The notes beneath the pieces are model-generated. The model searched no databases. It saw only the letters and a program-made list of their open reading frames with translations, and was not told the DNA's origin. Shown piece by piece: positions 25,574 to 35,644 of a DNA stretch of 64,000 nucleotides. The DNA comes from Staphylococcus sp. MI 10-1553. GTDB taxonomy: Bacteria > Bacillota > Bacilli > Staphylococcales > Staphylococcaceae. Every line of letters begins with the position of its first letter. Position 1 is the first letter of the stretch. Location: NCBI RefSeq assembly GCF_010365305.1, contig NZ_CP048279.1, positions 2,170,001 to 2,234,000 on the forward strand, given 5' to 3'. The position numbers were made by a program, and so were the translations under genes.

Positions 25574-26041
25574 CTATTCGCGTGACATCCCCTTCAACAA
25601 ATTCAAAAAGTAAGTCAAACTCTGATTCACCTCATCATCCTTCAATACACGCATCAAACCTGTCACAGAAGTACGTGCATGAGGACTCGCCTGATTTGCC
25701 ACACGAATACCACGATTCACTTTATTCAACAATACGCGCAGTTCATCAGTCTGCAAATCACCTAATAAGAACAACATTTGGCCCATATTATGAATGACAC
25801 CCGTATATTGATCTTTATTCAATTCAGCGGTGATTTTTTCTGTAATGACACCGCGTTGTTTCACGGCGCCATTTAAAGCATCCAATATTTTAGCCTCATC
25901 TAGTGTACGAATAAGGTCAATCGCTTTTAATATACTGTCTTTATTTTCCGCAATGGCATCAGTGACTTGCGATAAACTTTCTGCTTTGATTTCTGCTTCA
26001 CTTTTTTCAAGACGTTTAATTTTTCTAATACGTTCAGCCAT
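25574..26041 (-). CDS. DUF1641 protein, formate dehydrogenase partner
   Basis: A 155-residue soluble, largely helical protein of the DUF1641 family (YrhD-like), which in Bacillus and staphylococci is always found beside the NAD-type formate dehydrogenase subunit. The start ATG at 26041 shares one base with the fdhA stop codon (TAATG), with GGTGATG as ribosome binding site inside fdhA; a longer in-frame ORF within fdhA is spurious. Conserved family segments include LRTLDEAKILDALNGAV and GVIHNMGQMLFLLGDL. A function as small subunit, or as link from the dehydrogenase to an electron acceptor, is inferred from strict linkage. Confidence 0.85.
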   Translation of the reverse strand: MAERIRKIKRLEKSEAEIKAESLSQVTDAIAENKDSILKAIDLIRTLDEAKILDALNGAVKQRGVITEKITAELNKDQYTGVIHNMGQMLFLLGDLQTDELRVLLNKVNRGIRVANQASPHARTSVTGLMRVLKDDEVNQSLTYFLNLLKGMSRE

Positions 26042-28977
26042 TATTTCATCACCTGATCCCCTGGGAAGACGTAATCCGGTCTTGCCCATTTTTTATCAAC
26101 ACGCACGCTGTATTGTGGATTTCTCATTTGATTGCGGAAGTTGGTTGGGTTGAGCGGTGATTTTCCGCGTTTACTTAAGATTTCCATACGACAGCTTGTA
26201 GATTTATAAGCCGGTGTATGTGTTTCTGGGTCTGTCACACTGCTTGTTAAATAGTTAATCGCTGCTGTACTGTTATCATTCAATGGTAAATAAATTTGTT
26301 TGCCTGACACACGGTCTGTAATGTGCACGTGCATTGTCGCTTCACCATGTTCAGAAATTAATTTAACTGCTGCCCCTTCATGGATACCACGTTCTTTTGC
26401 AAGTTCAGGCGATACTTCGGCAAACGCAGTCGGCATTTTGTATTTTAATCCCGGTACTTTGTAAGTCATGTTCCCTTCATGGAAATGTTCGAGGACACGA
26501 CCATTATTCACATGTAAGTCGTATGTTTCATTCGTTTTATAGAAATTATTGAAATCCAATGCAAAGAATTTCGCCTTACCATTATCAAAGTTAAAGCGTT
26601 CTGTAAACAATAATGGTGAATCTGTACCATCTGCAGCGACTGGCCATTGTAAGCTGTTATAACCTTCTAAACGATGATATTTCACACCTGCAAACATTGG
26701 TGTTAAGTCTGATGCTTCATCCATAATTTCAGCGGGGTGTTTGTAACCCCAATCAAAACCAAGTTCTTTCGCAATCATTTGTGTAATTTGCCAGTCTGGT
26801 TTAGAGTCACCAAGCGGTTCTAACACTTGATATAAACGTTGGAAACGACGCTCAGTGTTTGTGAATGTACCATCTTTTTCTAATGACGGACTTGCAGGTA
26901 AAATAACGTCCGCATACTCAGCTGTAAATGTTAAAAATTCATCTTGAACGACAAGGAAGTCTACTTTTTCAAGTGCGGCTTGGACATAGTTAATGTTTGA
27001 GTCCACAATTCCTGTATCTTCTCCTAAAATGAATAAACTGTGTACGTCACCTGAATGAATGTGATCCATCATTTGGTGGTTGTCGTAACCTGGATGACTT
27101 GGTAGTTTCACACCCCAACCTACTTCATAACGACCACGTGCTTCATCATCTTCAACACCTTGGTAACCAGGCAGTTTATCCGGCATACTACCGAAGTCAG
27201 AACAGCCTTGAACGTTATTATGACCACGTAATGGATAAGAACCTGCACCTGGTTTCATGTAGTTACCCGTTGCTAATAACAAGTTAGAAATCGCTGTACT
27301 TGTATCTGAACCTGTTTCTTGTTGTGTCACACCCATCGCCCAACAAATTGAAACTGAATTGACACTAACAATTTCTTTAGCAAGGTGGATGAGGCGTTCT
27401 TTTGAAATCCCTGTATGTTCTTCTGCAAATGCCATTGTGTACGGTTCGAGTGATTGATAGTATTCATCGAAATGGTCTACCCATTCATCAATAAATGACT
27501 GTGCATGCCATCCTTGGTCAATGATGTATTTTGTCACAGCAGATAACCATACTAAATCCGTACCTGGGTAAGGTTGGTAAAATTCATCTGCGCGTTGTGC
27601 CATTTCATGTTTACGAATGTCGAATACATGCAATTTTGTACCGAATAATTTGTGTGAACGTTTAATTCGAGATGCGATAACTGGATGCGCTTCGGCTGTA
27701 TTCGTACCAATCGTAATGACCATTTCTGCTTTACCGATATCTTCAATTGAACCTGAGTCCCCACCATGACCGACAGTGCGGAACAAACCTTTTGTCGCTG
27801 GTGCTTGGCAATATCTTGAACAGTTGTCGATATTATTTGTACCGATGACTTGACGTGCAAGTTTTTGCATTAAGTACGATTCTTCGTTTGTCGCTTTTGA
27901 AGATGAAATGAATGACAATGCATCTGGACCGTATTGCGCTTTGATTTCTTGCATACGTGTCGCCACATGTTTAATTGCTTCATCCCATTCGACTTCTTCA
28001 AATTGATCGCCACGGCGAATTAATGGTTTCGTTAAACGTTCTTCTGAATTAACGTAATCCCAACCGAATTTCCCTTTCACACATGAAGAAATTTTGTTTG
28101 CTGGTGAATCGTGAGAAGGTTGAACTTTTAAGATTTCACGGTCTTTCGTCCACACCTCGAAGCTACAACCGACCCCACAATATGTACATACTGTTTTCGT
28201 CTTTTTAATACGTTCTTCACGCATAGCCGCTTCGGAATCAGACACTGCAAATAATGGACCGTAGCCTGTTTCTGCTTTCTTCGTTAAATCAATCATCGAA
28301 GCAAGTGAACCTGGCTCGATATCTGTCATATAGCCTGCATTACCGACCATTTTGTTCTCCATCATCGCATTACATGGACACACTGTTGCGCATTGACCAC
28401 AACCGACACATGAAGAGTCATTGATTGAGACGTCGTTATCCCAAATGACACGTGGATGTTCACGGTCCCAGTCAATGGACAATGTTTCATTCACTTGAAC
28501 GTCTTGACACACTTCGACACAACGTCCACATAAAATACATTGATTCGGATCATAACGATAAAACGGACCAAAATCCACTTCATATGGTTTCGCTTTATAT
28601 TCATACGTTTGATGTTCCAATCCCCATTGGTCCATCGTATTGTGAATTTCACAGTTACCGTTATTGTAATCACAGACTGTACAATAAAGTTGGTGTTTTT
28701 CTAAAATGCGATCTAATGCTTCCTTTTGGCTATCTTGTACAGGTTGTGTTGTCGTGTTCACAACCATTGAGCGTTGTACCGTCGTCCCACATGCACGTTC
28801 AATTTTGCCGTCAATTTCAACCGCACACGTATCACATGTTTGAATAGGTCCTAACGATTCGTTATAACAAATAGAGGGTACAAATGTTTGTTGCTCTTTT
28901 ATGAATTCAAGCAGATTTTTGCCCGGTTCTACAAGATAATCTCTACCATCTAAAGTTACAATAAGATGTTCTTGCAT
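26041..28977 (-). CDS. fdhA: Formate dehydrogenase alpha subunit
   Basis: A 978-residue molybdenum enzyme that oxidises formate to CO2. Domains in order: 2Fe-2S ferredoxin (1-80; Cys37, 48, 51, 63), a His/Cys-type cluster region (about 81-120), a two-[4Fe-4S] ferredoxin domain (about 140-205, [11 protein letters not shown] and [13 protein letters not shown]), then the molybdopterin oxidoreductase with [13 protein letters not shown] (about 264-276) and a dinucleotide-binding C-terminal domain. The active-site residue is Cys390 in [11 protein letters not shown], where selenoenzymes carry Sec. It lacks a Tat signal, so it is cytoplasmic. GGGGGG precedes the ATG. The formate channel gene at 37950 is a plausible functional partner. 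Confidence 0.93.
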   Translation of the reverse strand: MQEHLIVTLDGRDYLVEPGKNLLEFIKEQQTFVPSICYNESLGPIQTCDTCAVEIDGKIERACGTTVQRSMVVNTTTQPVQDSQKEALDRILEKHQLYCTVCDYNNGNCEIHNTMDQWGLEHQTYEYKAKPYEVDFGPFYRYDPNQCILCGRCVEVCQDVQVNETLSIDWDREHPRVIWDNDVSINDSSCVGCGQCATVCPCNAMMENKMVGNAGYMTDIEPGSLASMIDLTKKAETGYGPLFAVSDSEAAMREERIKKTKTVCTYCGVGCSFEVWTKDREILKVQPSHDSPANKISSCVKGKFGWDYVNSEERLTKPLIRRGDQFEEVEWDEAIKHVATRMQEIKAQYGPDALSFISSSKATNEESYLMQKLARQVIGTNNIDNCSRYCQAPATKGLFRTVGHGGDSGSIEDIGKAEMVITIGTNTAEAHPVIASRIKRSHKLFGTKLHVFDIRKHEMAQRADEFYQPYPGTDLVWLSAVTKYIIDQGWHAQSFIDEWVDHFDEYYQSLEPYTMAFAEEHTGISKERLIHLAKEIVSVNSVSICWAMGVTQQETGSDTSTAISNLLLATGNYMKPGAGSYPLRGHNNVQGCSDFGSMPDKLPGYQGVEDDEARGRYEVGWGVKLPSHPGYDNHQMMDHIHSGDVHSLFILGEDTGIVDSNINYVQAALEKVDFLVVQDEFLTFTAEYADVILPASPSLEKDGTFTNTERRFQRLYQVLEPLGDSKPDWQITQMIAKELGFDWGYKHPAEIMDEASDLTPMFAGVKYHRLEGYNSLQWPVAADGTDSPLLFTERFNFDNGKAKFFALDFNNFYKTNETYDLHVNNGRVLEHFHEGNMTYKVPGLKYKMPTAFAEVSPELAKERGIHEGAAVKLISEHGEATMHVHITDRVSGKQIYLPLNDNSTAAINYLTSSVTDPETHTPAYKSTSCRMEILSKRGKSPLNPTNFRNQMRNPQYSVRVDKKWARPDYVFPGDQVMK

Positions 28978-29173
28978 AAATATCCCCCCTGGAATTATTG
29001 TTCATTTCATATGCCTAAGATGCCCCCACATACTTAGTTATTTCCATTTTATACCTTTAGTAACCAAAAGTTAACACATTTTCAAAAATTATATATCGCA
29101 AACTAATTTTAAAAATACTAAAACAATTTCTAAACACTTTTAAAGTACTGACACGCGTTATGATTTTCCAACT

Positions 29174-29815
29174 TTAATGTGTCGTTCCGTGAACTGTCGC
29201 AACATCTGTATCATAGTTGAGACACACTCGAATCGCAGCTGTTAATCCTTTCACCATCATTTCTATAGACATCGATGGTTTTCCCGGTTTATCAATCACT
29301 TGTGAAGGTGCAAATGGAACGTGTATAAATCCTGTTTTCAACTTTGGATAATGACGTTCTGCTTCATAGGCAAGTTGATACATGATATGATTGCACACAA
29401 ATGTACCGGCACTATTCGATAGACTTGCAGGTACACCTTCAGCTTGCATCGCCTCTACCATACGTTTCACAGGTAATGGCGTGAAATACGCTGGCGGCCC
29501 ATCTTGTTGAATGCGCTGATCAATCGGTTGTTGCCCATCATTATCCGGGATACGCGCATCATCAACGTTAATGGCGACGCGTTCTGGTGTAACTTCATAA
29601 CGTCCACCCGCTTGTCCTATCGCGAGCACAATGTCATACTCTGTTTGCGCTAGCTTTTCTCGAATGACCTCAATACTTTGATAAAATACTGTCGGAATTT
29701 CTAGCTTATCAATAACGTGTCCTTCAATGGTGTCAGGCAGTTGTTGTACAGCTTGCAATGCTGGATTCACCTTTTCACCACCGAATGGATCAAATGCAGT
29801 CACTAAAACTTTCAT
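29174..29815 (-). CDS. pcp: Pyrrolidone-carboxylate peptidase
   Basis: A 213-residue cytosolic cysteine peptidase (family C15) that removes N-terminal pyroglutamate from peptides. The catalytic set is present: Glu78 in YEVTPERVAIN, Cys141 in GTFVCNHIMY and His165 in GFIHVPF. The opening MKVLVTAFDPFGGEKVNP is diagnostic. AAAGGAGG lies before the ATG at 29815, which excludes the eight-residue extension. It is the last gene of an operon with DUF969 and DUF979 membrane proteins, which would make sense if these move 5-oxoproline or pyroglutamyl peptides. Confidence 0.95.
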   Translation of the reverse strand: MKVLVTAFDPFGGEKVNPALQAVQQLPDTIEGHVIDKLEIPTVFYQSIEVIREKLAQTEYDIVLAIGQAGGRYEVTPERVAINVDDARIPDNDGQQPIDQRIQQDGPPAYFTPLPVKRMVEAMQAEGVPASLSNSAGTFVCNHIMYQLAYEAERHYPKLKTGFIHVPFAPSQVIDKPGKPSMSIEMMVKGLTAAIRVCLNYDTDVATVHGTTH

Positions 29816-29839
29816 TGACTTAAAACCTCCTTTATTCAT

Positions 29840-30766
29840 TTAAAAAGCGAGTGCATACATTAAAATCATATGCACGACGATGAGCATGATGGCCATCGGA
29901 GCTTGTGCTTTAATAACGGCTAATTCATCTTTCATTTCTAATAATGCAACAGGCAAAGTGTTAAAGTTTGCAGCCATAGGGGTAAGTAATGTCCCACAAA
30001 AACCGCCCGTCATCGCCAATGCACCCACAATCGTTGGGTCACCCCCATTTTGAATCACAAATGGTAAACCAATACTCGCGGTAATGACTGTAAACGCTGC
30101 AAAAGCATTCCCCATTAACATCGTAAAGAGCACCATGCCTAAAATGTAAGCAATGACACCGAGTAAGGCATTATCTTGAGGTAAAAAGCTCGATATCCCT
30201 TTTGAAATCGTCGTCCCTACCCCACTCACTGTAAACAAAATACCGAGTGCCGCTAAAAATTGTGGGAGTATGCCGACTGTCCCAATTTGTTGTACTAATC
30301 GATCACTATCGTACAAGCCGACTTTCGCTTTCGGACGGATAATCAGATATGCAACAATAAGTCCGACAATAGAAGAAATACTAATCCCTATCGCACCACC
30401 TAATGGGGTCCAAGTCGAGACAATGACAGCAACAATCGCTAACACGACAGCTGGGATAAATAATAAATTGCCAAAGCGTGTCGCACCTTTCTCTTCCGCT
30501 TGATGTTCGACCTCAACCACTTTCCCGATTTTTACATTTTTCGTTATCGTTAAAAAGCCCATCAACAATACGAGCAGACCATTAATCCAATTCGGAATAT
30601 AAGGTCCTACCATAAATAATAAACCTAAAATACACCAAAACAGTGCTGTACCTATTCTTTTCGTATTGCTCAATTCACGATACACACGCCAAGCCGTATA
30701 AACAAACTGCAAACCAATAAGCACATAAAAGATTTCTAGAATATGACTAATCGTTTGAGGACTCAT
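29840..30766 (-). CDS. DUF979 membrane protein, putative 5-oxoproline transporter subunit
   Basis: A 308-residue protein with about nine membrane helices in the DUF979 family. The family is constantly paired with DUF969 and pcp. Genetic work in other bacteria has tied the pair to 5-oxoproline use (recalled, not checked). Visible features are a conserved GGFCGTLLTPMAANFN segment and a charged cytoplasmic loop at about 80-95. Its start at 30766 overlaps the end of the DUF969 gene by 20 bases, showing tight coupling; an eight-residue longer ORF is possible but has no good site. pcp begins 24 bases later. Confidence 0.85.
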   Translation of the reverse strand: MSPQTISHILEIFYVLIGLQFVYTAWRVYRELSNTKRIGTALFWCILGLLFMVGPYIPNWINGLLVLLMGFLTITKNVKIGKVVEVEHQAEEKGATRFGNLLFIPAVVLAIVAVIVSTWTPLGGAIGISISSIVGLIVAYLIIRPKAKVGLYDSDRLVQQIGTVGILPQFLAALGILFTVSGVGTTISKGISSFLPQDNALLGVIAYILGMVLFTMLMGNAFAAFTVITASIGLPFVIQNGGDPTIVGALAMTGGFCGTLLTPMAANFNTLPVALLEMKDELAVIKAQAPMAIMLIVVHMILMYALAF

Positions 30767-31454
30767 CTTGTATCGCCCCTTTCTCACCATACTTACGGTT
30801 CATTTTTCGATCAAATAGAACATTTTGAATCACACCAATAATAAGCACTACAATCGCAATTGGTGCAGAATATAACGCAATTTCAACTGCTTTGACTTCC
30901 ATATGTAATGATTGAAACGTTGCAACAATCAACAACACACCTGATGCGCCGACAAATAAATTTTGCCCGAAAAAGTTGCCATAATTTTCCATTGCAGCAA
31001 TATGGGCTTTCAATTTTTCTTCGTCTACACGCTCTATTTTTTGTTTATATTTCGCCTTCGCTGCTGCTTGGACCATTGGATTCATGAGCGGACGTACAAA
31101 TTGCGGATGTCCTCCAATTCGAATTGAAGCAAGACCCGCAACTTCACGAATAAATAAGTAGACGGACATAATACGCCCCGAAGTGATGCCTTGGATACGA
31201 TTGATTAAACGTGTTGCTTGTGTTTTCAAACCAAATCGTTCAATCATCCCTACCATAGGCAACGTTAAAATAAATAATGACACCATACGATTATCAACAA
31301 ATGCTTTACCAAGTGTTTCTAGAATCGTCATCACATCCATATGAGAAACGAGACCTGTCACAATCGCTGCAATGAGTACTGTACCAATCGTGTCCCATTT
31401 AAAATAAAAACCTAAAACAATGATGAGGATGCCTATCAGTTTAAGCCATTCCAT
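30747..31454 (-). CDS. DUF969 membrane protein, putative 5-oxoproline transporter subunit
   Basis: A 236-residue membrane protein with about six helices and the DUF969 hallmark REVAGLASIRIGGHPQFVRPL, in which a charged Arg/His-rich stretch interrupts two helices. It probably forms one transporter with the DUF979 protein, resembling split halves of a larger ion-coupled carrier. GGGAGG stands 7 bases before the ATG at 31454. First gene of a three-gene operon, DUF969-DUF979-pcp. The substrate assignment, pyroglutamate or related peptides, follows from this context rather than from a binding motif. Confidence 0.85.
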   Translation of the reverse strand: MEWLKLIGILIIVLGFYFKWDTIGTVLIAAIVTGLVSHMDVMTILETLGKAFVDNRMVSLFILTLPMVGMIERFGLKTQATRLINRIQGITSGRIMSVYLFIREVAGLASIRIGGHPQFVRPLMNPMVQAAAKAKYKQKIERVDEEKLKAHIAAMENYGNFFGQNLFVGASGVLLIVATFQSLHMEVKAVEIALYSAPIAIVVLIIGVIQNVLFDRKMNRKYGEKGAIQDESSND

Positions 31455-31684
31455 CAAATTCCTCCCTTATGTAGATAGTCACTTTATTTTATCGTTATCT
31501 GAATATTGTTTCAAATCATCATCAGAAAATGATCTGCCTAGAGAATTAAAAAATGTCCTACAATGTGAACGCGGTTAACGTTATACATTGCAAGACATAT
31601 TGAATATTGAATCCATTGAACTCAACTAGGTGATTCAATTCTTTCACCATAGTTTAAGGTTTTGCTTCATATCAACAAGTGCAC

Positions 31685-32623
31685 TTATAAGTTTAAATTT
31701 TGCTTATACTGCTGTACTAATGATTGCTTTTGTGTTTCATCTGGAATGAAGTAATAAAGGCCATCACTTTGAATACCACCAGAACCGTCTAATTGATGAC
31801 GATTAACATTATCATTGGCATCACTGTAGTTGCTACGAATTTGGTTCAATTCACCAATCGTTAAGTCTGTCTTTACGTTGTCACTCAATTGGTCCATTAA
31901 GGCATTAAAATTCGTGAGCGATGAAATACCTGTTAACTTGTCAACTAAACCTTGAAGTACAAGTTGCTGTCTTTCTTGTCTACCGAAGTCTCCACCTGCA
32001 CCTTCTTCTTTACGGCTTCGAATGAATGACATTACGGTATCACCATCAAAATGTGTACGTTGACCTTTTGTGAATTGATGACCACCAGCATTAAATGTCG
32101 CATTGCTTGTTACATCGATGCCACCGACTGTATCGATTGTATCTTTCAAACCATCCATATTGACTGTTGCATAATGATCGATGGGCACACCCATTAATTT
32201 TTCAATAGATTTCACCGCCATATCTGGGCCACCATATGCATAGGCATGGTTGATTTTTTCTGTCGTATCGCGTCCAACGATTTCTGCTTGTGTATCACGA
32301 GGAATACTAATCATTTCTGTCGTTTTCTTTTCTGGATTCACTGACAAAATCATAATTGTATCGCTTCGTTCACCGTCACCTGCACTTTCACGTTGCGCAT
32401 CTGAATCAATACCAAATAATGCAATAGAAAAAGGTTCACCCTTACTCAAATCCACCTTACCCGATCTTAATTCTGAATGGTTTCTATCTAAAGGATTATG
32501 AATGGCGCCCCCTACTGAAAATATTTTAAATGCGAGATAAGCAACAGCAATAATGGCTAAAATGAATAAAATACCTACGAACCATAATAAAAATCTTAAT
32601 ACTGGGTTTTTACGTTTTTGCAT
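31685..32623 (-). CDS. lcpC: LytR-CpsA-Psr ligase, LcpC type
   Basis: A 312-residue membrane-anchored phosphotransferase that joins undecaprenyl-linked wall teichoic acid or capsule polymers to peptidoglycan. It has a short cytoplasmic N terminus rich in Arg/Lys, one membrane helix (about 10-33) and the LCP domain from about 70, with FGIDS, ERSDTIMILSVN, ISIPRDTQ and MSFIRSRKEE motifs whose Arg and Asp residues bind the pyrophosphate lipid. GGAG lies 9 bases before the ATG at 32623. Its position before the inositol-monophosphatase-like gene corresponds to the LytR-like gene SA2103 (lcpC) of S. aureus; the paralogues LcpA and LcpB are in other contexts. Confidence 0.85.
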   Translation of the reverse strand: MQKRKNPVLRFLLWFVGILFILAIIAVAYLAFKIFSVGGAIHNPLDRNHSELRSGKVDLSKGEPFSIALFGIDSDAQRESAGDGERSDTIMILSVNPEKKTTEMISIPRDTQAEIVGRDTTEKINHAYAYGGPDMAVKSIEKLMGVPIDHYATVNMDGLKDTIDTVGGIDVTSNATFNAGGHQFTKGQRTHFDGDTVMSFIRSRKEEGAGGDFGRQERQQLVLQGLVDKLTGISSLTNFNALMDQLSDNVKTDLTIGELNQIRSNYSDANDNVNRHQLDGSGGIQSDGLYYFIPDETQKQSLVQQYKQNLNL

Positions 32624-32765
32624 TCTTTTATACTCCAACAAAGTCACTTCTTTCCGAATGTATTGGTCAAGCTTTATGGAGATACATGAAAATATGATCC
32701 CGTCATATATTAAGTGTTATTTTACAGTAAAATTTGACGTACGAAATCGGTCTTTAGACGCAACT

Positions 32766-33560
32766 CTACTTTTGATACCCGCCATTAGATAACAATATGT
32801 CTAAAATTGTTTCATAACACTCTGGATTACTGATGATAAATGGACCACCACGAACAAAATCGATGGGCTGTTGATGGAAATCAGTCATCTTTAAGCCAAG
32901 TTCTTGTGCAAATAAAAATTGAGCCGCGATGTCCCAAGGTTTCGCATTCGTATGAATATGTGCACCGAACTGCCCTGTAATCACGCGCGCTGAATCAAGT
33001 CCACAAGCGCCGATTAAACGATAGCCAAATGATGCATCTAATAACGCATGCATCGTTTCATCATTCATAACACGATTGTTGAATGAAATCATCTTGTCTT
33101 TCAAGGGCTGTGATGTTACGAGTGGCAACGGTTTGTCATTCAGAAATGCCCCGCTTCCTTTCACAGCGCGATACAGTTTTTGTCTTGGATAATCATAGAT
33201 ATAGGAAAGCTGTGGCTCCCCTTCAACAAAATAGCCTATAATCATGCAAAAGTCGTCTTGCTGTTTGACTAAATTTGCTGTCCCATCTATCGGATCAATC
33301 AACCACGTATGGCCCTCTTTTAAATGATGTGTTTCATGATGCGCTTCTTCCCCATATAAGCGGTGGTGTGGATAATACGTTTTTAAAAATTGTTCAAATC
33401 TTGTTTCGATAGTTCGATCAACATTCGTCACAAGATCATAACGACTGGATTTCGTATCGGTTTGAATTTGATGAATCAGTTCAGGGATTTCTTGTGTCAT
33501 TTGATGAATCCATTGTTGCACGTGTTGATCAATCGTATGACGTTCTGATTCGGATAACAT
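32766..33560 (-). CDS. Inositol monophosphatase-family protein
   Basis: A 264-residue Mg2+-dependent, lithium-sensitive-type phosphatase. The metal site motifs are clear: Glu-Glu in YGEEAHHE, WLIDPIDGTANLV (two metal Asp residues plus substrate loop) and KPWDIAA near residue 215. The family acts on inositol phosphate, fructose 1,6-bisphosphate, NADP or PAP; staphylococci lack inositol metabolism, so another sugar or nucleotide phosphate is more likely. AGAGGTG 6 bases before the ATG at 33560 sets the start. It stands upstream of lcpC on the same strand, as suhB does in S. aureus. Confidence 0.87.
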   Translation of the reverse strand: MLSESERHTIDQHVQQWIHQMTQEIPELIHQIQTDTKSSRYDLVTNVDRTIETRFEQFLKTYYPHHRLYGEEAHHETHHLKEGHTWLIDPIDGTANLVKQQDDFCMIIGYFVEGEPQLSYIYDYPRQKLYRAVKGSGAFLNDKPLPLVTSQPLKDKMISFNNRVMNDETMHALLDASFGYRLIGACGLDSARVITGQFGAHIHTNAKPWDIAAQFLFAQELGLKMTDFHQQPIDFVRGGPFIISNPECYETILDILLSNGGYQK

Positions 33561-33679
33561 ATGTATCACCTCTTTATCTATGTTAGTTCTATTATACAGA
33601 AGAAAAATAGTTTTTGGGGCGTTCTTCCGAATATATGTATTGAAATCATAATGGGATACAACATCTTACAAATGCACGA

Positions 33680-33842
33680 AAAAAACCGGCTGGCGCGAAC
33701 CAACCGGCATAGAAAGGAAAGTAAGTAATAAATATTGAAGATGTTAAACTAGAATTAGTACAATACATGATTCAAACATTACTATCAACTCTGATAGCTA
33801 CCCCTTTATTTGAATATTTCTTGTACCATCCCCCTAGTAGCT
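33680..33842 (-). ncRNA. rsaI: Small RNA, probable RsaI (RsaOG)
   Basis: A strong promoter, about 160 transcribed bases without a credible ORF, and a GC-rich terminator (GCCGGTTGG..CCAGCCGGT then T7) define a small RNA gene. The transcript starts near CTACTAGGGGGATGG and contains GGGGTAG followed by a CTATCA..TGATAG stem, so it has two G-rich single-stranded stretches. Its place next to the suhB-like gene, its length, the G-rich motifs and the cre site match my memory of staphylococcal RsaI/RsaOG, a CcpA-repressed RNA that adjusts sugar uptake in S. aureus. The name is by recall and context, not by alignment. Confidence 0.72.
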
Positions 33843-33848
33843 AACTAC

Positions 33849-33886
33849 ATTATAACATATATCTTCCATAAATGTAAGCGTTTTCT
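33849..33886 (-). promoter_or_regulatory. sRNA promoter with overlapping cre site
   Basis: On the minus strand TTACAT (33872-33877), 17 bases and TATAAT (33849-33854) form the promoter. The plus-strand sequence TGTAAGCGTTTTCT (33873-33886) matches the cre consensus TGWAANCGNTNWCA at 13 of 14 positions and overlaps the -35 box, so CcpA bound there would block transcription. Confidence 0.75.
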
Positions 33887-34014
33887 AAAACTTTTTGCAC
33901 ACTTTTTATTTACATTTTTCACTTTGTTGTGCAATTGAGATAGAAAAAGTCTTTCACTATAATTATTTAATCGATATGCTATAATATTGTTAAACATGTT
34001 TGGGAGGGGTTCGT

Positions 34015-34716
34015 ATGAATAAAGAAGCACGGCAAAAGAAGCTGTTGGCCTTGATTCAACAAGACAAACCGATGACTGCCCTTGAATTAGCGCAAGCTCT
34101 CAATGTTTCTAAACGTACTATTTTACGCGACATGCAAGAATTAGAAGGTAAAGGGGTTCAAATTGTCGCACATGCAGGAATGTATGGAGGCTACCAACTT
34201 CAAGCGAATCAGCATTACTATCAATTGAACTTGACGCAAACAGAATTACAAGCGCTCTATTTGATATTAAAAGAAAGCCAAGCACAGTCGACATTACCTT
34301 ATGAAGAAGCAACGAATCACCTCATTCAAAAAATATTAAAACAGCCTTATACACATATTCGACGTACATTACGCCAATTGGATCAATACGTTTTATATGA
34401 GACACGTCAGCACCCACGCTTGCCGGTTCAATTCAGTGACATTTTAATTTATTGCCAAGAGCGTAAAGTGATGGGCATTGACTATAAAATCGATGCAAAT
34501 GGTGAACAACGCTTCGAAAATGTCATTTTTATTGGCTTGATTGCACGTCACGACGGTTGGCAAGCGATTGTATATCATATTGGTGGCGATTATACACAAT
34601 ATGTTGATATCTCTACGATTGAAGACATTTCATATTCTTTTCAAAAATCCATACAGACGAACGATATTACACTTCATAACTACGAAACCTATTTAAAAGT
34701 TTCAGAACATCAATAA
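34015..34716 (+). CDS. DeoR/YafY-type transcriptional regulator with WYL-like domain
   Basis: A 233-residue regulator. The N-terminal winged helix (about 1-60) has the HTH pattern ALELAQALNVSKRTILRDMQELEGKGV followed by a GGYQL wing. The C-terminal part carries a WYL-like ligand-sensing region (about 125-225), though the exact W-Y-L triplet is not present. GGGAGG lies before the ATG at 34015, so the five-residue longer ORF was rejected. It is monocistronic, with its own terminator, and diverges from the sRNA gene. Such proteins often respond to nucleotides or damage signals; targets are unknown. Confidence 0.8.
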   Translation: MNKEARQKKLLALIQQDKPMTALELAQALNVSKRTILRDMQELEGKGVQIVAHAGMYGGYQLQANQHYYQLNLTQTELQALYLILKESQAQSTLPYEEATNHLIQKILKQPYTHIRRTLRQLDQYVLYETRQHPRLPVQFSDILIYCQERKVMGIDYKIDANGEQRFENVIFIGLIARHDGWQAIVYHIGGDYTQYVDISTIEDISYSFQKSIQTNDITLHNYETYLKVSEHQ

Positions 34717-34755
34717 AACCAATGTCATGCCTACAAGCGTAACATTGGTTTTTTC
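34715..34755. terminator. Bidirectional terminator between regulator and CPBP gene
   Basis: AAAACCAATGT and ACATTGGTTTT pair exactly with a 15-base loop and T-run. It serves two convergent genes. Confidence 0.88.
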
Positions 34756-34769
34756 TATGTGTTATTTCA

Positions 34770-35501
34770 CTACTGCATAATCGTGACCACGAATGAAATA
34801 AAGTTATTTAACATATGAAAGGCGATCGAGACACCTAAATTACGGCCGCTTTTCATATATAAGAACACAAGTGGCACAGCTAAAATTAAATAATCGATAA
34901 TTTCAAATGGGGATGTCGCTTGAAGTACGTGTACTCCCGCAAACAGCAAGACTGAAATGATAGCCATGACTTTAAAATTTAACTTCTTACCTAACTCCCC
35001 AATTAAAATATGGCGGAAAAAGATTTCCTCAACGACCGGGGCTAAAATCACAATCATCATGAAATTGATTGGCGTAAACCACGGAATAGCGAAAAGTTGG
35101 TCGATGAGTATCTCGTTTTGCGTCGTTTCATATTGAAATTGTTCAGGCAAAAACTGTTGTAAATAATCATAAAGCGTTGATGCAGCTTGTGCAACGAGGT
35201 ATGCGCCTATGATCCAAAATATGTATTGGCGTATCCCTTGAAGTCCTTTCATAAAGCGTTGTCCCATCGTTTTATAATGTAACAAGTAAAAACTAAGAAT
35301 CACAATCAAGTAGGCAACCGCTGTAGCTATGACTTGTGCGACAAGTGCATTTGAGTCAGATAATAACGCTTCTTCACTGACATTGAAAAACACAAAACTA
35401 ATGATAACTGCAAGTATTCCAAGTACGAACGTTGCAACGAGAACAATAGGAACTAATAATAAGTCCCGCCAAGCAATATCTTTCCATTTATATTTTGACA
35501 T
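34770..35501 (-). CDS. CPBP-family intramembrane metalloprotease
   Basis: A 243-residue protein with about seven membrane helices, member of the CPBP (Abi/Rce1-like) family. Conserved motif 1 is VVEEIFFRHILIG, with paired Glu and Arg; motif 2 lies around FAGVHVLQ; motif 3 is FHMLNNFISF, supplying His and Asn. In staphylococci family members serve in surface display or protein stability (SpdABC/MroQ types), and some process peptides linked to agr. The start ATG follows an AAGGAAAGAG sequence. It is convergent with the WYL-type regulator gene and has no obvious partner gene. Confidence 0.85.
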   Translation of the reverse strand: MSKYKWKDIAWRDLLLVPIVLVATFVLGILAVIISFVFFNVSEEALLSDSNALVAQVIATAVAYLIVILSFYLLHYKTMGQRFMKGLQGIRQYIFWIIGAYLVAQAASTLYDYLQQFLPEQFQYETTQNEILIDQLFAIPWFTPINFMMIVILAPVVEEIFFRHILIGELGKKLNFKVMAIISVLLFAGVHVLQATSPFEIIDYLILAVPLVFLYMKSGRNLGVSIAFHMLNNFISFVVTIMQ

Positions 35502-35644
35502 TTGAATACTCTCTTTCCTTTAAAAATGAACGAATGGCTGTATACATATCACAGACCTGTGACTTTTTTACAGTTTCATACAACACTTACGCGCGTTAAT
35601 GGTTCTTGTTATACTATATATTATTTCATGAAAGGATGCTACTG

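Noticed and set aside
27552..27860. 102-codon ORF inside fdhA
   Set aside because: Same-strand shadow in another frame of a fully conserved enzyme gene.
33720..33842. Type I toxin peptide encoded in the sRNA
   Set aside because: Only tiny frames (7 to 11 codons) exist, none hydrophobic enough or of the usual length; a non-coding RNA fits better.
33845..34030. 61-codon minus-strand ORF over the sRNA promoter
   Set aside because: It covers the cre site, promoter and the divergent regulator leader, and has no ribosome binding site.
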